Shown piece by piece: positions 30,201 through 39,377 of a DNA stretch of 64,000 bases (its first letter is position 1; the number at the start of each line of letters is the position of its first letter). The DNA is taken from contig NZ_QANL01000002.1 in assembly GCF_003067705.1 (NCBI RefSeq), forward strand, positions 924,265-988,264, given 5' to 3'. Under the pieces are notes generated by a model that worked only from the letters and a program-made list of their open reading frames with translations, was not told the origin of the DNA and searched no databases. Source of the DNA: Planctomonas deserti. GTDB lineage: Bacteria; Actinomycetota; Actinomycetes; Actinomycetales; Microbacteriaceae. A program made the position numbers and the translations under genes.

Positions 30201-33200
30201 GGCGCCCGCAACCCCATCGCCATCCAGGACGAGGTGACCGTGCGCCCGGGCCGCACCGTGTCCGTACAGGTGCTCGCCAACGACTCCGACCCGGACGGCG
30301 GGGCGATCCGGATCACGGGCGTCACGCCGACGATCGAGGGTATCGAGGCCACGCACAACGACATGGTGGTGCGCGTCGCGGCGCCGCAGACGCCGGGCCG
30401 GTACGGCTTCGTCTACGACATCGAGAACGAGCGGGGCGGCACGAGCTCCAACTTCCTCACCGTCGTGGTCGCCGCGGACGCTCCGCTGTCCCGTCCGGTC
30501 GCGGACGACACGGTCCTCACCCTGTCCGACGTGCTCGGGCGCGAGACCATCGACGTGAACGTGCTGTCGAACGTCTTCTTCGCGGACGGCTCCGTCGCCG
30601 GTCTCGACCTCGACGTGTTCTCCGACTCCGCGGAGATCACGGACGACAAGCGCGTGCGCGTGACGCTCGGCGACGAGCGGCAGATCATCCCGTTCCGGGT
30701 CGCCCACCCCGACGACCCTCGGGTCTCGGCGTACGCGTTCATCTGGGTCCCCGGCTTCGCCGACGCGCTGCCCCAGTTGAAGAAAGGCGCGCCGCGCCTC
30801 GCGGTGGAGAGCGAGGCCGCCCTCACCATCGAGCTCGCCGACTACGTCGTCGCCGTCGAGGGCCGCGACGTGCGGCTGACGGACGCCAACACCGTGCGGG
30901 CGACCCACGCGAGCGGGCAGAGCCTCGTCGTGGACCCCGACACGCTGCGCTTCACGAGCGAGGCCCGGTACTTCGGTCCCGCCTCCATCTCCTTCGAGGT
31001 GACGGACGGCTCGTCCGCCGACGACCCCGACGGCCGCAAGGCGACGCTCGTGCTCCCGATCACGGTCACCCCGCGGGAGAACCAGCCGCCCGCCTTCAAC
31101 GGTGCGGTGCTCGAGCTCGAGCCGGGCCAGGACCGCGAGATCGACCTCCTCAAGCTCACCACCTACCCGTACGCGGAGGACCTCGGCGAGCTCGGCTACT
31201 CCATCGTCGGGCAGGGTCCCGCGGGGTTCAGCGCGTCGATCTCCGGCCAGACGCTCCTCCTGCACGCTGACGAGGGCGCGCGCGAGGGCACGACGTCCGC
31301 CCTGACCGTCGCCGTGCGGGATGCGCTCAACGAGGGCCAGGCCGGCCGCATCGACCTGCGCGTCGTGCCGTCGACCCGCCCGCTGGCGCAGCCGGCGGCG
31401 GACACGGCCATCGCGCCTCGCGGGCGCACGACGGTCGTCGACGTGCTGCAGAACGACGAGGCGACGAACCCGTTCCCCGGCCGGCCGCTCAGCGTCACCG
31501 CCGTCCGGGGCATCGACAGCGGGTCGCTGCCCGCGGGCGTCGAGGTCGTGCCGAGCGCCGACCGGTCCACCCTGTCGATCACCGTCGGACCCGACGTCGC
31601 ACCCGGCGACGTGTCCGTGCAGTACCAGGTGACGGACGCGACAGGCGATCCCTCCCGGAGCGCGTGGGCAACGGTCCGCATCTCGGTGCAGGACCGCCCC
31701 GACCCGGTGGCGAACCTGCGCACCACCGGCTTCGGCGACCGCCAAATCTCGGTGGCGTTCGACGCCGCCGCGTTCAACAACTCGCCGATCCAGGGCTACG
31801 AGGTCAGGGCCGTGCGCGGTGGCACCGTCGTCTCGACCCGCACCTGCGTCTCGACGGCGTGCGACGTGGCCACGGACGGCAACGGGCCCGACCGGAGCGT
31901 GAGCATCCAGGTCTCCGCGATCAACGGCATCGGTGCGTCGGACCCCACGGCCCTGCCGAACCTCTGGTCCGACGTCATCCCCGCCGCCCCGACCGGTCTC
32001 CGCTCCGAGCCGCTCAGCACGGGCCTCCGCGTGCTGTGGAACCCGGTCGACACGGGCACGGGCAGCGCCGTCACGAACTACATCGTCACGGTCGGCGGCG
32101 TCGTCCGCGACGTGCCCGCCGGCACCACCTCGGTCGAAGTGCGCAACGCCGCGGCGAACGACTCGACGGTGCCGTTCTCGGTGAGCCCGCGCAACCGCGC
32201 GCAGGTCACCAGCGCGAGCGTCTGGAACGCCGCGAGCGGAAGCGACGTGCCGCTGGGGCGGCCGCAGCAGGTCGGCACCCCGACGCCCGAGGCGCAGCAC
32301 GACGGCGCGGGCACGGTCGTTCTCCGCTGGCAGCCGTTCGCCGGATCCGGGCGCGACGGCATCCGGTACTGGGTGGCCGCCTACCAGGGCGGCAACGTGC
32401 CCTCCTGCTCGATGCGGACCGAGGGCGTCGTGCCGTGGTCGCCGGCGATCACGGGCGCCGTGCCCGCCGACTCCGCGGACAGCCACCGGTTCACCGGGCT
32501 GGCGGCGAACCAGGAGTACCGGTTCGCCGTGATCGCCGCGAACAGCCAGGGCTGCACCCTCGTGACCGAGATCCGGCCGGTGATCCCCCGGGTCGCGCCG
32601 ACGGTGAACGACGTGCGGGTGACGCGGGCGGCCGACGGCGACCTGACCGCCGCGGGTGGCGTCTCGCTGCCCGTCCTCGCCGGCATCGACTCGCCCGGCA
32701 CGGGCGGCGACGCGGCCCGCCAGTACGTCTACCGCGTGTCCGGGCGGCAGGCCGAGGCGGCGGCGAACGAGGGCGGCGTGCTGACCCTCGTGCCGACGGG
32801 GGAGCCCGCGGCCATCGAGGTCAAGGCGATCGACACATACAGCGACGGCACGCGCCTCGAGAGCGCGTGGTCGGCGCCCGTGTCCGCCGGGGTCGCCGTC
32901 GACGCCCGGGCCGCCGGGGTCCGCTTCACCCCGAGCGAGGCCGGCGCCGAGGTTCCGGTCGAGGGCGAGGCGCCCGGCGAGAACGAGGTTCCCGCCGACG
33001 GGTCGGGTATCTTCTCCTGGACGGGTGCGCCGTCGGGGCCGGGGTACGAGTCGGTCGACTACTCGATCGACGGCGGGGGAACCTGGCGCAGCATGCCCGC
33101 GTCGGGGGAGAGCGAGACCACCGGCGGAGGCGACGACGTCGCCGAGCTCATCGTGCGGGTGACGGCGAACGGCGCCGCGTACACGCAGCACTACAGGGGG

Positions 33201-33206
33201 GACTAG
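27300..33206 (+). CDS. Giant membrane-anchored surface protein with Ig/cadherin-like and FN3 repeats
   Basis: A 1968-residue protein. A single hydrophobic segment at about residues 12-34 (TSGTLVAAIVATVAVVSGG) acts as signal anchor, leaving the rest outside. Residues about 40-370 show short beta repeats suggestive of a propeller. From about 390 to 1460 there are roughly eleven Ig-like domains, each about 95 residues and several with the calcium-site-like pattern NDSDPDGG. Three FN3-like domains start near 1465, 1560 and 1653, followed by two less clear modules. There is no LPxTG sorting motif. It lies between kinase and MoxR genes, so it is probably the external part of that system. The ATG at 27303 is an equal alternative start. 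Confidence 0.85.
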   Translation: MMRAWLAAHRSMVATATSGTLVAAIVATVAVVSGGYSAQRVDLDDGTVWVANSEERAIGRANVGVLELNTVVGGDSASLDVVQRADTVLLLDRGNNKVDIVDAATSEVDSSLPLPPGAPEIFLAGSRAVVTSTGTGEIWLMPSDELSSFDSLSEPTLSFGVGTVTSVQADGTLYAYSPDAGELYRVDTADGDSVTSVQSLEFEETDARFQVTSVAGRPAVYDGGSGQLVFDGRRIDLGETIADPGGAVLQQPSVDGEELLVSHRGGMLALPVGGGVRQLAAVADGAPAAPVSVEGCDYAAWSSGTSWQRCDAGEGRTAELESVREDADLAYRVNGRNVVLNDALSGVSWAVQGGNEVIDNWADLITRNQNSREVERTDADVPLDYEKTQAPPIAVDDEVGVRAGRANVLRVLFNDYDPNGDMIVISEVTPIDENVGRLELVSDRQRVQLTLAPNVTGSFSFGYTITDGRGGSASAMVSVTVRGDDENSPPQQVRATTLNVQEGGRAGRSVLGDWLDPDSDPFYLVEASTEVPDSVTWKPEGAVAFTEATPNGPEVRPVSLVVSDGRETSAGSMSVTVRRVGDVPIIASQFVVLAYANTETTISPLVHVRGGSGQVRLTNVPTATGSTITTDYEGGTFRFTATELRTYYLEYTVSDGTQTVTGQIRVDVTAPPEANTRPITVTHTAFIRELSTLNVDVLATDIDPAGGVLLVTGVMDVPEESGVQVEILDQRLLRVTLTRPLEGPVSFIYRVSNGLAQADGTVTVVEVPEPAVKQPPIAVADTISVRVGDAIDIPVLANDSQPEGDPLTLAPTLPQGLPEGDGLLFAAEDRLRYLAPHKTGNFSAVYRVEAPDGQWATASVTIAVREVDEASNNPPVPKTLTARVIAGERVRIPVALAGIDPDGDSVQLLGQERSPEKGAVTAVGDDWIEYEAGEYSAGTDTFSYAVVDALGARATGTVRVGVSARYDGARNPIAIQDEVTVRPGRTVSVQVLANDSDPDGGAIRITGVTPTIEGIEATHNDMVVRVAAPQTPGRYGFVYDIENERGGTSSNFLTVVVAADAPLSRPVADDTVLTLSDVLGRETIDVNVLSNVFFADGSVAGLDLDVFSDSAEITDDKRVRVTLGDERQIIPFRVAHPDDPRVSAYAFIWVPGFADALPQLKKGAPRLAVESEAALTIELADYVVAVEGRDVRLTDANTVRATHASGQSLVVDPDTLRFTSEARYFGPASISFEVTDGSSADDPDGRKATLVLPITVTPRENQPPAFNGAVLELEPGQDREIDLLKLTTYPYAEDLGELGYSIVGQGPAGFSASISGQTLLLHADEGAREGTTSALTVAVRDALNEGQAGRIDLRVVPSTRPLAQPAADTAIAPRGRTTVVDVLQNDEATNPFPGRPLSVTAVRGIDSGSLPAGVEVVPSADRSTLSITVGPDVAPGDVSVQYQVTDATGDPSRSAWATVRISVQDRPDPVANLRTTGFGDRQISVAFDAAAFNNSPIQGYEVRAVRGGTVVSTRTCVSTACDVATDGNGPDRSVSIQVSAINGIGASDPTALPNLWSDVIPAAPTGLRSEPLSTGLRVLWNPVDTGTGSAVTNYIVTVGGVVRDVPAGTTSVEVRNAAANDSTVPFSVSPRNRAQVTSASVWNAASGSDVPLGRPQQVGTPTPEAQHDGAGTVVLRWQPFAGSGRDGIRYWVAAYQGGNVPSCSMRTEGVVPWSPAITGAVPADSADSHRFTGLAANQEYRFAVIAANSQGCTLVTEIRPVIPRVAPTVNDVRVTRAADGDLTAAGGVSLPVLAGIDSPGTGGDAARQYVYRVSGRQAEAAANEGGVLTLVPTGEPAAIEVKAIDTYSDGTRLESAWSAPVSAGVAVDARAAGVRFTPSEAGAEVPVEGEAPGENEVPADGSGIFSWTGAPSGPGYESVDYSIDGGGTWRSMPASGESETTGGGDDVAELIVRVTANGAAYTQHYRGD

Positions 33207-33208
33207 TC

Positions 33209-34209
<1,001 letters not shown>

Positions 34210-34213
<4 letters not shown>

Positions 34214-35724
34214 CGCCCGCGTCCTCCCGCTCGACCCGGTCCGGATCCGGCGCCCGACCCGCACCCGGGGCGGGCGCCGACCTCGCCGTGCCCACGCCCC
34301 CGGCCTCGAGCCGGACGCGCCAGCGGCGCAGGGCCCGTCCGGTGCGCGGCTCGACCAGCGGATCCGGCGGGCGCGCCCGGTTCGAGTCCGAGCACTCCAC
34401 CGGGATGAGCGCGCTCAGCAATCGGCGCACCCGCATCGTCGGCGGGCACACGGGCGTCATCGCCGACCTGGCGATCTCCCTCGTGCGGTTCACCGCGGCT
34501 GCGAGGCGGCTCGTTGCGCGCGCCCTCCGCACGGTCGGGTCGGTGGTGACCCCGCTCGGCTGGACCATCGCCGCGTTCGTGCTGCTCGGGTTCACCGCGG
34601 GGTACGCGCTGGGCTGGCTCGAGTTCATCGCGGTCGCCTGGGCCGGGCTCGTCCTGTTCGTCGTCGCGCTGTTCTCCCTCCTCCGCAACACGCCGCTCGA
34701 CATCCGGATCGCGATGCCGCACACCCGGGTCGTCGTGGGCGACCGCGCACCGGGCCAGGTCATCGTGCGCAACCCCACCTCGCGCCGCCTGCTGGGCACG
34801 ACGGTCGAGGTGCCGGTCGCGCGCGGGCTCGCCGAGTTCCCCGTGCCGTCGCTTCGCGCCGGGCGCACGTACGAGGAGGTGTTCGTCGTCCCGACGACCG
34901 CGCGCGGCGTGCTCGAGGTCGGGCCGGTCCGCACGGTCAAGGGCGACCCGATCGGGCTGCTCCGCCGCGAGTCCGGCGCGGCCGAGGCGCTGCGGCTCTT
35001 CGTGCACCCGCGCACGATCCCGGTGCCGAGCATGAGCACCGGCTTCGTGCGCGACCTCGAGGGCAACCCCACCCGCGACCTGTCGGCGAGCGACGTGGCC
35101 TTCCACGCCGTCCGCGAGTACTCGCCGGGCGACGAGCGCAGGCACATCCACTGGCGATCGAGCGCCAAGACCGGCACCGTCATGGTCCGCCAGTTCGAGG
35201 AGACCAGGCGCAGCCACATCATGATCGCGCTGAGTCTCGCCTCGAGCGACTACGCCACCGACGAGGAGTTCGAGCTCGCGGTGAGCGTCGCGGGCTCCCT
35301 CGGGGTGCGCGCCATCAGCGACGCCAGGAACGTGTCGATCGTCGCGAGCGAGCGGACCCCCGAGTTCGCCAAGCGCAAGACCTACGCGCTGAGGCGCCTG
35401 AGCACCATCACGAGGACGCGCCTCCTCGACGACCTGAGCGTCGTCCAGCGCGCGGACAACGCGCTCGCGCTCGTCGACCTCGCCCGGGTGGCGGGCGAGT
35501 CCGTGTCCGGCATGTCGGTCGCCTTCCTCGTCTGCGGCACCGGGGCGTCGAGCACCGAGCTGCGGGCGGCCTCGATCAAGTTCCCCCTCGGCGTCGAGGT
35601 CGTCGCCGTGGTGTGCGACCCGGGGGCGACGCCGGGCCTCCGGCGCGTCGCCGGCCTCAGCGTCCTGACCGTGGGCTACCTCGACGACCTCGCCAAGTCC
35701 CTGACCCGATCGGCCGCCGCCTGA
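34210..35724 (+). CDS. DUF58 (VWA-like) membrane protein
   Basis: A 504-residue protein. About 110 basic and low-complexity residues precede two membrane helices (WTIAAFVLLGFTAGYALGWL and the following segment), then a beta-rich region, then the DUF58 core whose signature EYSPGDERRHIHWRSSAK is clear. DUF58 proteins commonly pair with MoxR ATPases. GTG 34210 overlaps the moxR stop and the TGA overlaps the next gene's ATG. The basic N-terminal extension is unusually long; a start at the in-frame ATG 34405 is a reasonable alternative. Confidence 0.88.
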
Positions 35725-38096
35725 TGGCCGCGACCCAGGCCGCGGGCACGGCGCGTCCCATCCGGCCGGAGCGGACCGGGCGCGCGAGCCGGGCCCTCAG
35801 CGCCTCCCGGGCGACCGCGACGGGGAACCTGATCGCGGTGCTGCTGCTCCAGCTGCTCTCCGCCTACTCGCTGTGGCCCATCTACAAGACGCACCGCTTC
35901 GCGGTGCTCGTGCTCGTCACGGTCTTCGCCGGCTGGGTGATCGCCGGGCTGGGCGCCCGCCTCCGCTGGCAGAGCTTCACCGTGTTCGCCGCGGGACTCG
36001 CCGCCTTCCTCCTGCTCGGCGTGCCCATCGCCGTGCCGGGACAGGCCCTGTTCGGGCTGCTGCCGACGCTCGACGGCCTCGAGCAGCTGCTCCTTGGCGC
36101 CGGGCTCGGCTGGAAGCAGCTGCTGACGATCTCGCTGCCGGTCGGCGACTACCAGACCCTCCTCGTGCCGGCGTTCATCCTCGTGCTCGTCACGACCATC
36201 ATCGGCGTCACCGTCGCCGTGCGCACCCGGGTGGGGGAGCTCGCCGTGTTCGCCCCGGCCGCCCTCCTCGTCGCCGGGATCGTGCTCGGCCCCAACACCG
36301 CCCGGTTCCCCGTCGAGCTCGGGCTGGCCTTCCTCGTCGGCGCGCTGCTCTGGTTCGCCTGGCTGCGCGCGGCGCGACGGTCGCTCGCGATCCGCCTGCT
36401 GAACAGCCAGAGCGGGATGCCCATCGAGGCGCCCGAGCGCAGCCTCCTCACCGCCGGCCGCGTGGTCGGCACGGTCGCGACGATCGCCGTGGCCGTCGTC
36501 GTGGCCGAGGGGGCGACCACCCTCGTGCCGCCCCGGGGCGACCGGGACGTCCTGCGCGCGGCCGTCGAGCAGCCCTTCGACCCGCGCGAGTACACGAGCC
36601 CGCTCGCCGGCTTCCGCGAGTACTTCCAGCCCGCCATGGCGTCGGCGGAGCTGATGACGGTCTCCGGGCTGCCCGCCGGTGCGGGGCTCCGGCTCGCGAC
36701 GATGGACGCGTACAACGGCGTCGTCTACAGCGTCGGCACCCCCGATCTCTCCAGTGCGTCCGGATCCTTCACCCGCGTGCCCTACGAGCTCGACCAGGCG
36801 GAGGTGCGCGGACGGGTGGCGACCATCGACGTTACCGTCGGCGAGTACGAGGACGTGTGGCTGCCGAGCGTTGGCCAGCTGGAGCGCATCACCTTCCACG
36901 GCCCGCGCGCCGGCACCCTCGGCGACTCCTTCTTCTACAACGACAACACGGGCGCGGGGGCGGTCGTGTCCGGGCTGCAGCAGGGCGACTCGTACTCGCT
37001 GCAGGCGGTCGTGCCGCCGTCCCGCGCCGACGGGGAGCTTGCGCGGGCGGATCCTGGACCGGCCGAGGTCCCCGCGCTTCCGCAGCTTCCGGAGGAGGTG
37101 GCGACGGCGCTCGCCGGCATGGTGGGGACGGATCGCGATCCCGGTCGCCGGCTCGTCGCCATGCTCACCGCGCTCCGCGAACGCGGCTACGTGAGCCACA
37201 GCGTCGGGCCGGACGAGCCGTTCAGCCGGTCCGGCCACGCCGTCGACCGCATCGTGCAGCTGCTGACGGACGACCCCATGGTGGGCGACGCCGAGCAGTA
37301 CGCCGTGGCCGCGGCCGTCCTCGCGAACGAGATCGGCTTCCCGGCGCGTGTCGTGCTGGGCTTCCGGGCGGACGACGGGCGCGCGGGTGCTGATCGGACC
37401 ACGGTCACCGGTGCGGACCTCACCGCGTGGATCGAGGTGAACACGGCCGAGGACGGCTGGGTCGGCGTCGATCCCAACCCCGAGGTGCGCGAGATCCCCG
37501 AGGCCGCCCCGGAGGACCCCACCTTCGTCTCGCGTCCCCAGTCCGTCGTGCCGCCGCCCGCGGAGGAGCGGACGGAGCCTGACAAGCAGACCCCGCCGGA
37601 CACGTCCGACGAGGAGCCGGACGGGCAGGACCCCGTCCTCGCCATCCTGTTCGCCGTGCTGCGCGTGCTCGGCTGGACGCTCCTTGCCGCCGCGCTGATC
37701 GCCTCCCCCTTCCTCGCGATCCTCGGCGCGAAGCTGCGCCGGAGAAGGCAGCGGAGGCGGCGGGGGACCCCGCTCGACCGCATCCGCGGGGGCTGGGCGG
37801 AGTTCGCCGACATCGCGCTCGATCACGGCTACGATCTGCCGGAGTCCGGCACGCGGCGCGAGATCGCGAGCGCGGTCGGCAGTCCCGCGTCGCGTCGGCT
37901 GGCGGCGGCGGCCGATCTGGCGGTGTTCTCGCCGGGCGAGGCCGACGAGGGCCAGGCGGGCGAGGTCTGGTCCACTGTGCGCGAGCTGCGCGGTGCCATG
38001 GGAAGCACGCTCACCCGCTGGCAGCGGTTCAAGGCGGCCGTGTCGCTGCGCTCGCTCGGGCGCGGCGCCGGGGCCGACCGGGGGAGGACGCGGTGA
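35724..38096 (+). CDS. TgpA-like transglutaminase-fold membrane protein lacking catalytic Cys and His
   Basis: A 790-residue protein with six or so N-terminal membrane helices (residues about 35-265), an external transglutaminase-like region, one more helix near 640-665 and a basic cytoplasmic tail. The core is recognisable in GDAEQYAVAAAVLANEIGFP and LTAWIEV, but the positions that are Cys and His in active enzymes are A523 and T567; only D583 (GVDPNPE) remains. It is therefore probably a non-catalytic scaffold. ATG 35724 overlaps the DUF58 stop (TGATG); the frame runs further upstream only as a shadow of DUF58. Confidence 0.87.
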   Translation: MAATQAAGTARPIRPERTGRASRALSASRATATGNLIAVLLLQLLSAYSLWPIYKTHRFAVLVLVTVFAGWVIAGLGARLRWQSFTVFAAGLAAFLLLGVPIAVPGQALFGLLPTLDGLEQLLLGAGLGWKQLLTISLPVGDYQTLLVPAFILVLVTTIIGVTVAVRTRVGELAVFAPAALLVAGIVLGPNTARFPVELGLAFLVGALLWFAWLRAARRSLAIRLLNSQSGMPIEAPERSLLTAGRVVGTVATIAVAVVVAEGATTLVPPRGDRDVLRAAVEQPFDPREYTSPLAGFREYFQPAMASAELMTVSGLPAGAGLRLATMDAYNGVVYSVGTPDLSSASGSFTRVPYELDQAEVRGRVATIDVTVGEYEDVWLPSVGQLERITFHGPRAGTLGDSFFYNDNTGAGAVVSGLQQGDSYSLQAVVPPSRADGELARADPGPAEVPALPQLPEEVATALAGMVGTDRDPGRRLVAMLTALRERGYVSHSVGPDEPFSRSGHAVDRIVQLLTDDPMVGDAEQYAVAAAVLANEIGFPARVVLGFRADDGRAGADRTTVTGADLTAWIEVNTAEDGWVGVDPNPEVREIPEAAPEDPTFVSRPQSVVPPPAEERTEPDKQTPPDTSDEEPDGQDPVLAILFAVLRVLGWTLLAAALIASPFLAILGAKLRRRRQRRRRGTPLDRIRGGWAEFADIALDHGYDLPESGTRREIASAVGSPASRRLAAAADLAVFSPGEADEGQAGEVWSTVRELRGAMGSTLTRWQRFKAAVSLRSLGRGAGADRGRTR

Positions 38097-39259
38097 CCGG
38101 GGTGTCGAACGGTCCGGGGAGCCCGAAGAGTCCGGGGAGTCCGAACGGTCCGGGAAGTCCGGGCTGCCGGGCGTGCGGCGCCCTGCTGCGGGCGGAGGCG
38201 ATGTTCTGCGGGGAGTGCGGCACCGCCGCGCGCCGCCCGGGTTGGATGGACGCGGCGCTCGACCGCTCGCTGCCCCGGGCGCCGCGATCAGCAGCCGAGC
38301 GCGCGAGCGTCCGGGAGGGCGCGGGCGCGCAGGAGCGGGGCGGCATGCCCGAGCGACCCGGTGCGCCCGAGTTGTGCGCGGTGCCCGAGCGGCCCGCGCA
38401 GTCTGAGCGGTCCGCGGTGCCCGAGCGGGCTGCCGCGCCCGAGCGGGCTGCCGCGCCCGAGCGGGCTGCCGCGCCCGAGGATCGGCGTCACGCGTCCGCT
38501 GTCGGGCCCGCGGTTCCCGTCTCTGCTTCCGGTGTTGAGCGCCACCGCCCGGCGTCCGGTCCCGAGTACGAGACCACCGTGCGCACCGGGGGCGACCGGC
38601 CGCCGGATCCCGAGCCCGGTCCGGCGGCCAGGCCGGAGCTCGAGCTGCGACCGGAGCCCGGGCCCGAGCCCGAGCCGGGGCTCGGCGCGGAGCTGTGGCA
38701 TCCCGCGGAGCACGACCCCGGGCCGGAGCCGGCCTGGCTGAGCGAGCCGGATCCGGAGCACCCCCGGCAGGCCCTGCCGCCCGTGGAGCACGGGGATCGG
38801 CGTGCGGCGGTCCCGCCGACGATGCCGATGCCGACACCCGAGCCGCGCACGTCGCCGCCGGTCGGGCCCGGGCAGGAGTCCGGCGGGTCAAGGGTGGCGG
38901 CGCCGTTCGACCGGGGGCCCCGGGAGAAGGTCTGCGGCTCGGTCGTCGCGCGGTTCAGCACGGGTGAGGTCGTGACGCTGCACGGCACGGGACTGATCGG
39001 CCGTAACCCGACCCCGCAGGAGGGTGAGCGGTTCGACGCGCTCGTGCGCATCCTCGACCCGGCACGGTCGGTCTCGAAGACGCACCTGGAGTTCGTGGTC
39101 GACGCCGGGCGGCTGTGGATCCGTGACCGCTTCTCCGGCAACGGCACGATCCTGCGACACCCGAACGGCACCGGATCCCGGTGCGAGGGCGGCAGGCGCT
39201 ATCGCGTGGGCGAGGGCGACAGGGTGGAGATCGGCGAGCAGCACTTCGACGTCCGCTGA
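38093..39259 (+). CDS. Zinc-ribbon and FHA-domain protein
   Basis: A 388-residue protein. A Pro/Ser/Gly-rich N terminus leads to a zinc-ribbon with two Cys pairs (CRACG and CGECG). The middle is long, Glu/Pro/Arg-rich and low complexity, with a perfect triple repeat of PERAAA (18-nt unit). It also contains YETTVRTGG, resembling a phosphothreonine site. The last ~100 residues are an FHA domain (LIGRNP, SVSKTHLEF, GNGT). GTG 38093 overlaps the upstream stop. It probably reads kinase-phosphorylated partners in this cluster. Confidence 0.85.
   Translation: MTGVSNGPGSPKSPGSPNGPGSPGCRACGALLRAEAMFCGECGTAARRPGWMDAALDRSLPRAPRSAAERASVREGAGAQERGGMPERPGAPELCAVPERPAQSERSAVPERAAAPERAAAPERAAAPEDRRHASAVGPAVPVSASGVERHRPASGPEYETTVRTGGDRPPDPEPGPAARPELELRPEPGPEPEPGLGAELWHPAEHDPGPEPAWLSEPDPEHPRQALPPVEHGDRRAAVPPTMPMPTPEPRTSPPVGPGQESGGSRVAAPFDRGPREKVCGSVVARFSTGEVVTLHGTGLIGRNPTPQEGERFDALVRILDPARSVSKTHLEFVVDAGRLWIRDRFSGNGTILRHPNGTGSRCEGGRRYRVGEGDRVEIGEQHFDVR
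38403..38475 (+). repeat. 18-nt tandem repeat within the zinc-ribbon/FHA gene
   Basis: GAGCGGGCTGCCGCGCCC occurs three times in a row, encoding PERAAA repeats; repeat number could vary between strains without breaking the frame. Confidence 0.8.
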
Positions 39260-39377
39260 ACGCGGGCGGGACCGCGCCGATGCGGCCTCTCCGCCACCAC
39301 GGGCGGCCTCGCCAGGGCTCTCCACGGCATGCCGCCCACGCGACCGGAGGAGACCGGGACCCTGGTGACATGGCCGG

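Noticed and set aside
25869..33191. A 2440-codon open frame on the minus strand across the kinase and giant surface protein genes
   Set aside because: It is antisense to two clearly recognisable genes and its product is an Asp/Arg/Val/His-rich composition typical of the shadow frame in high-GC DNA.
35724..38096. Active transglutaminase
   Set aside because: The expected catalytic Cys and His positions are Ala523 and Thr567.
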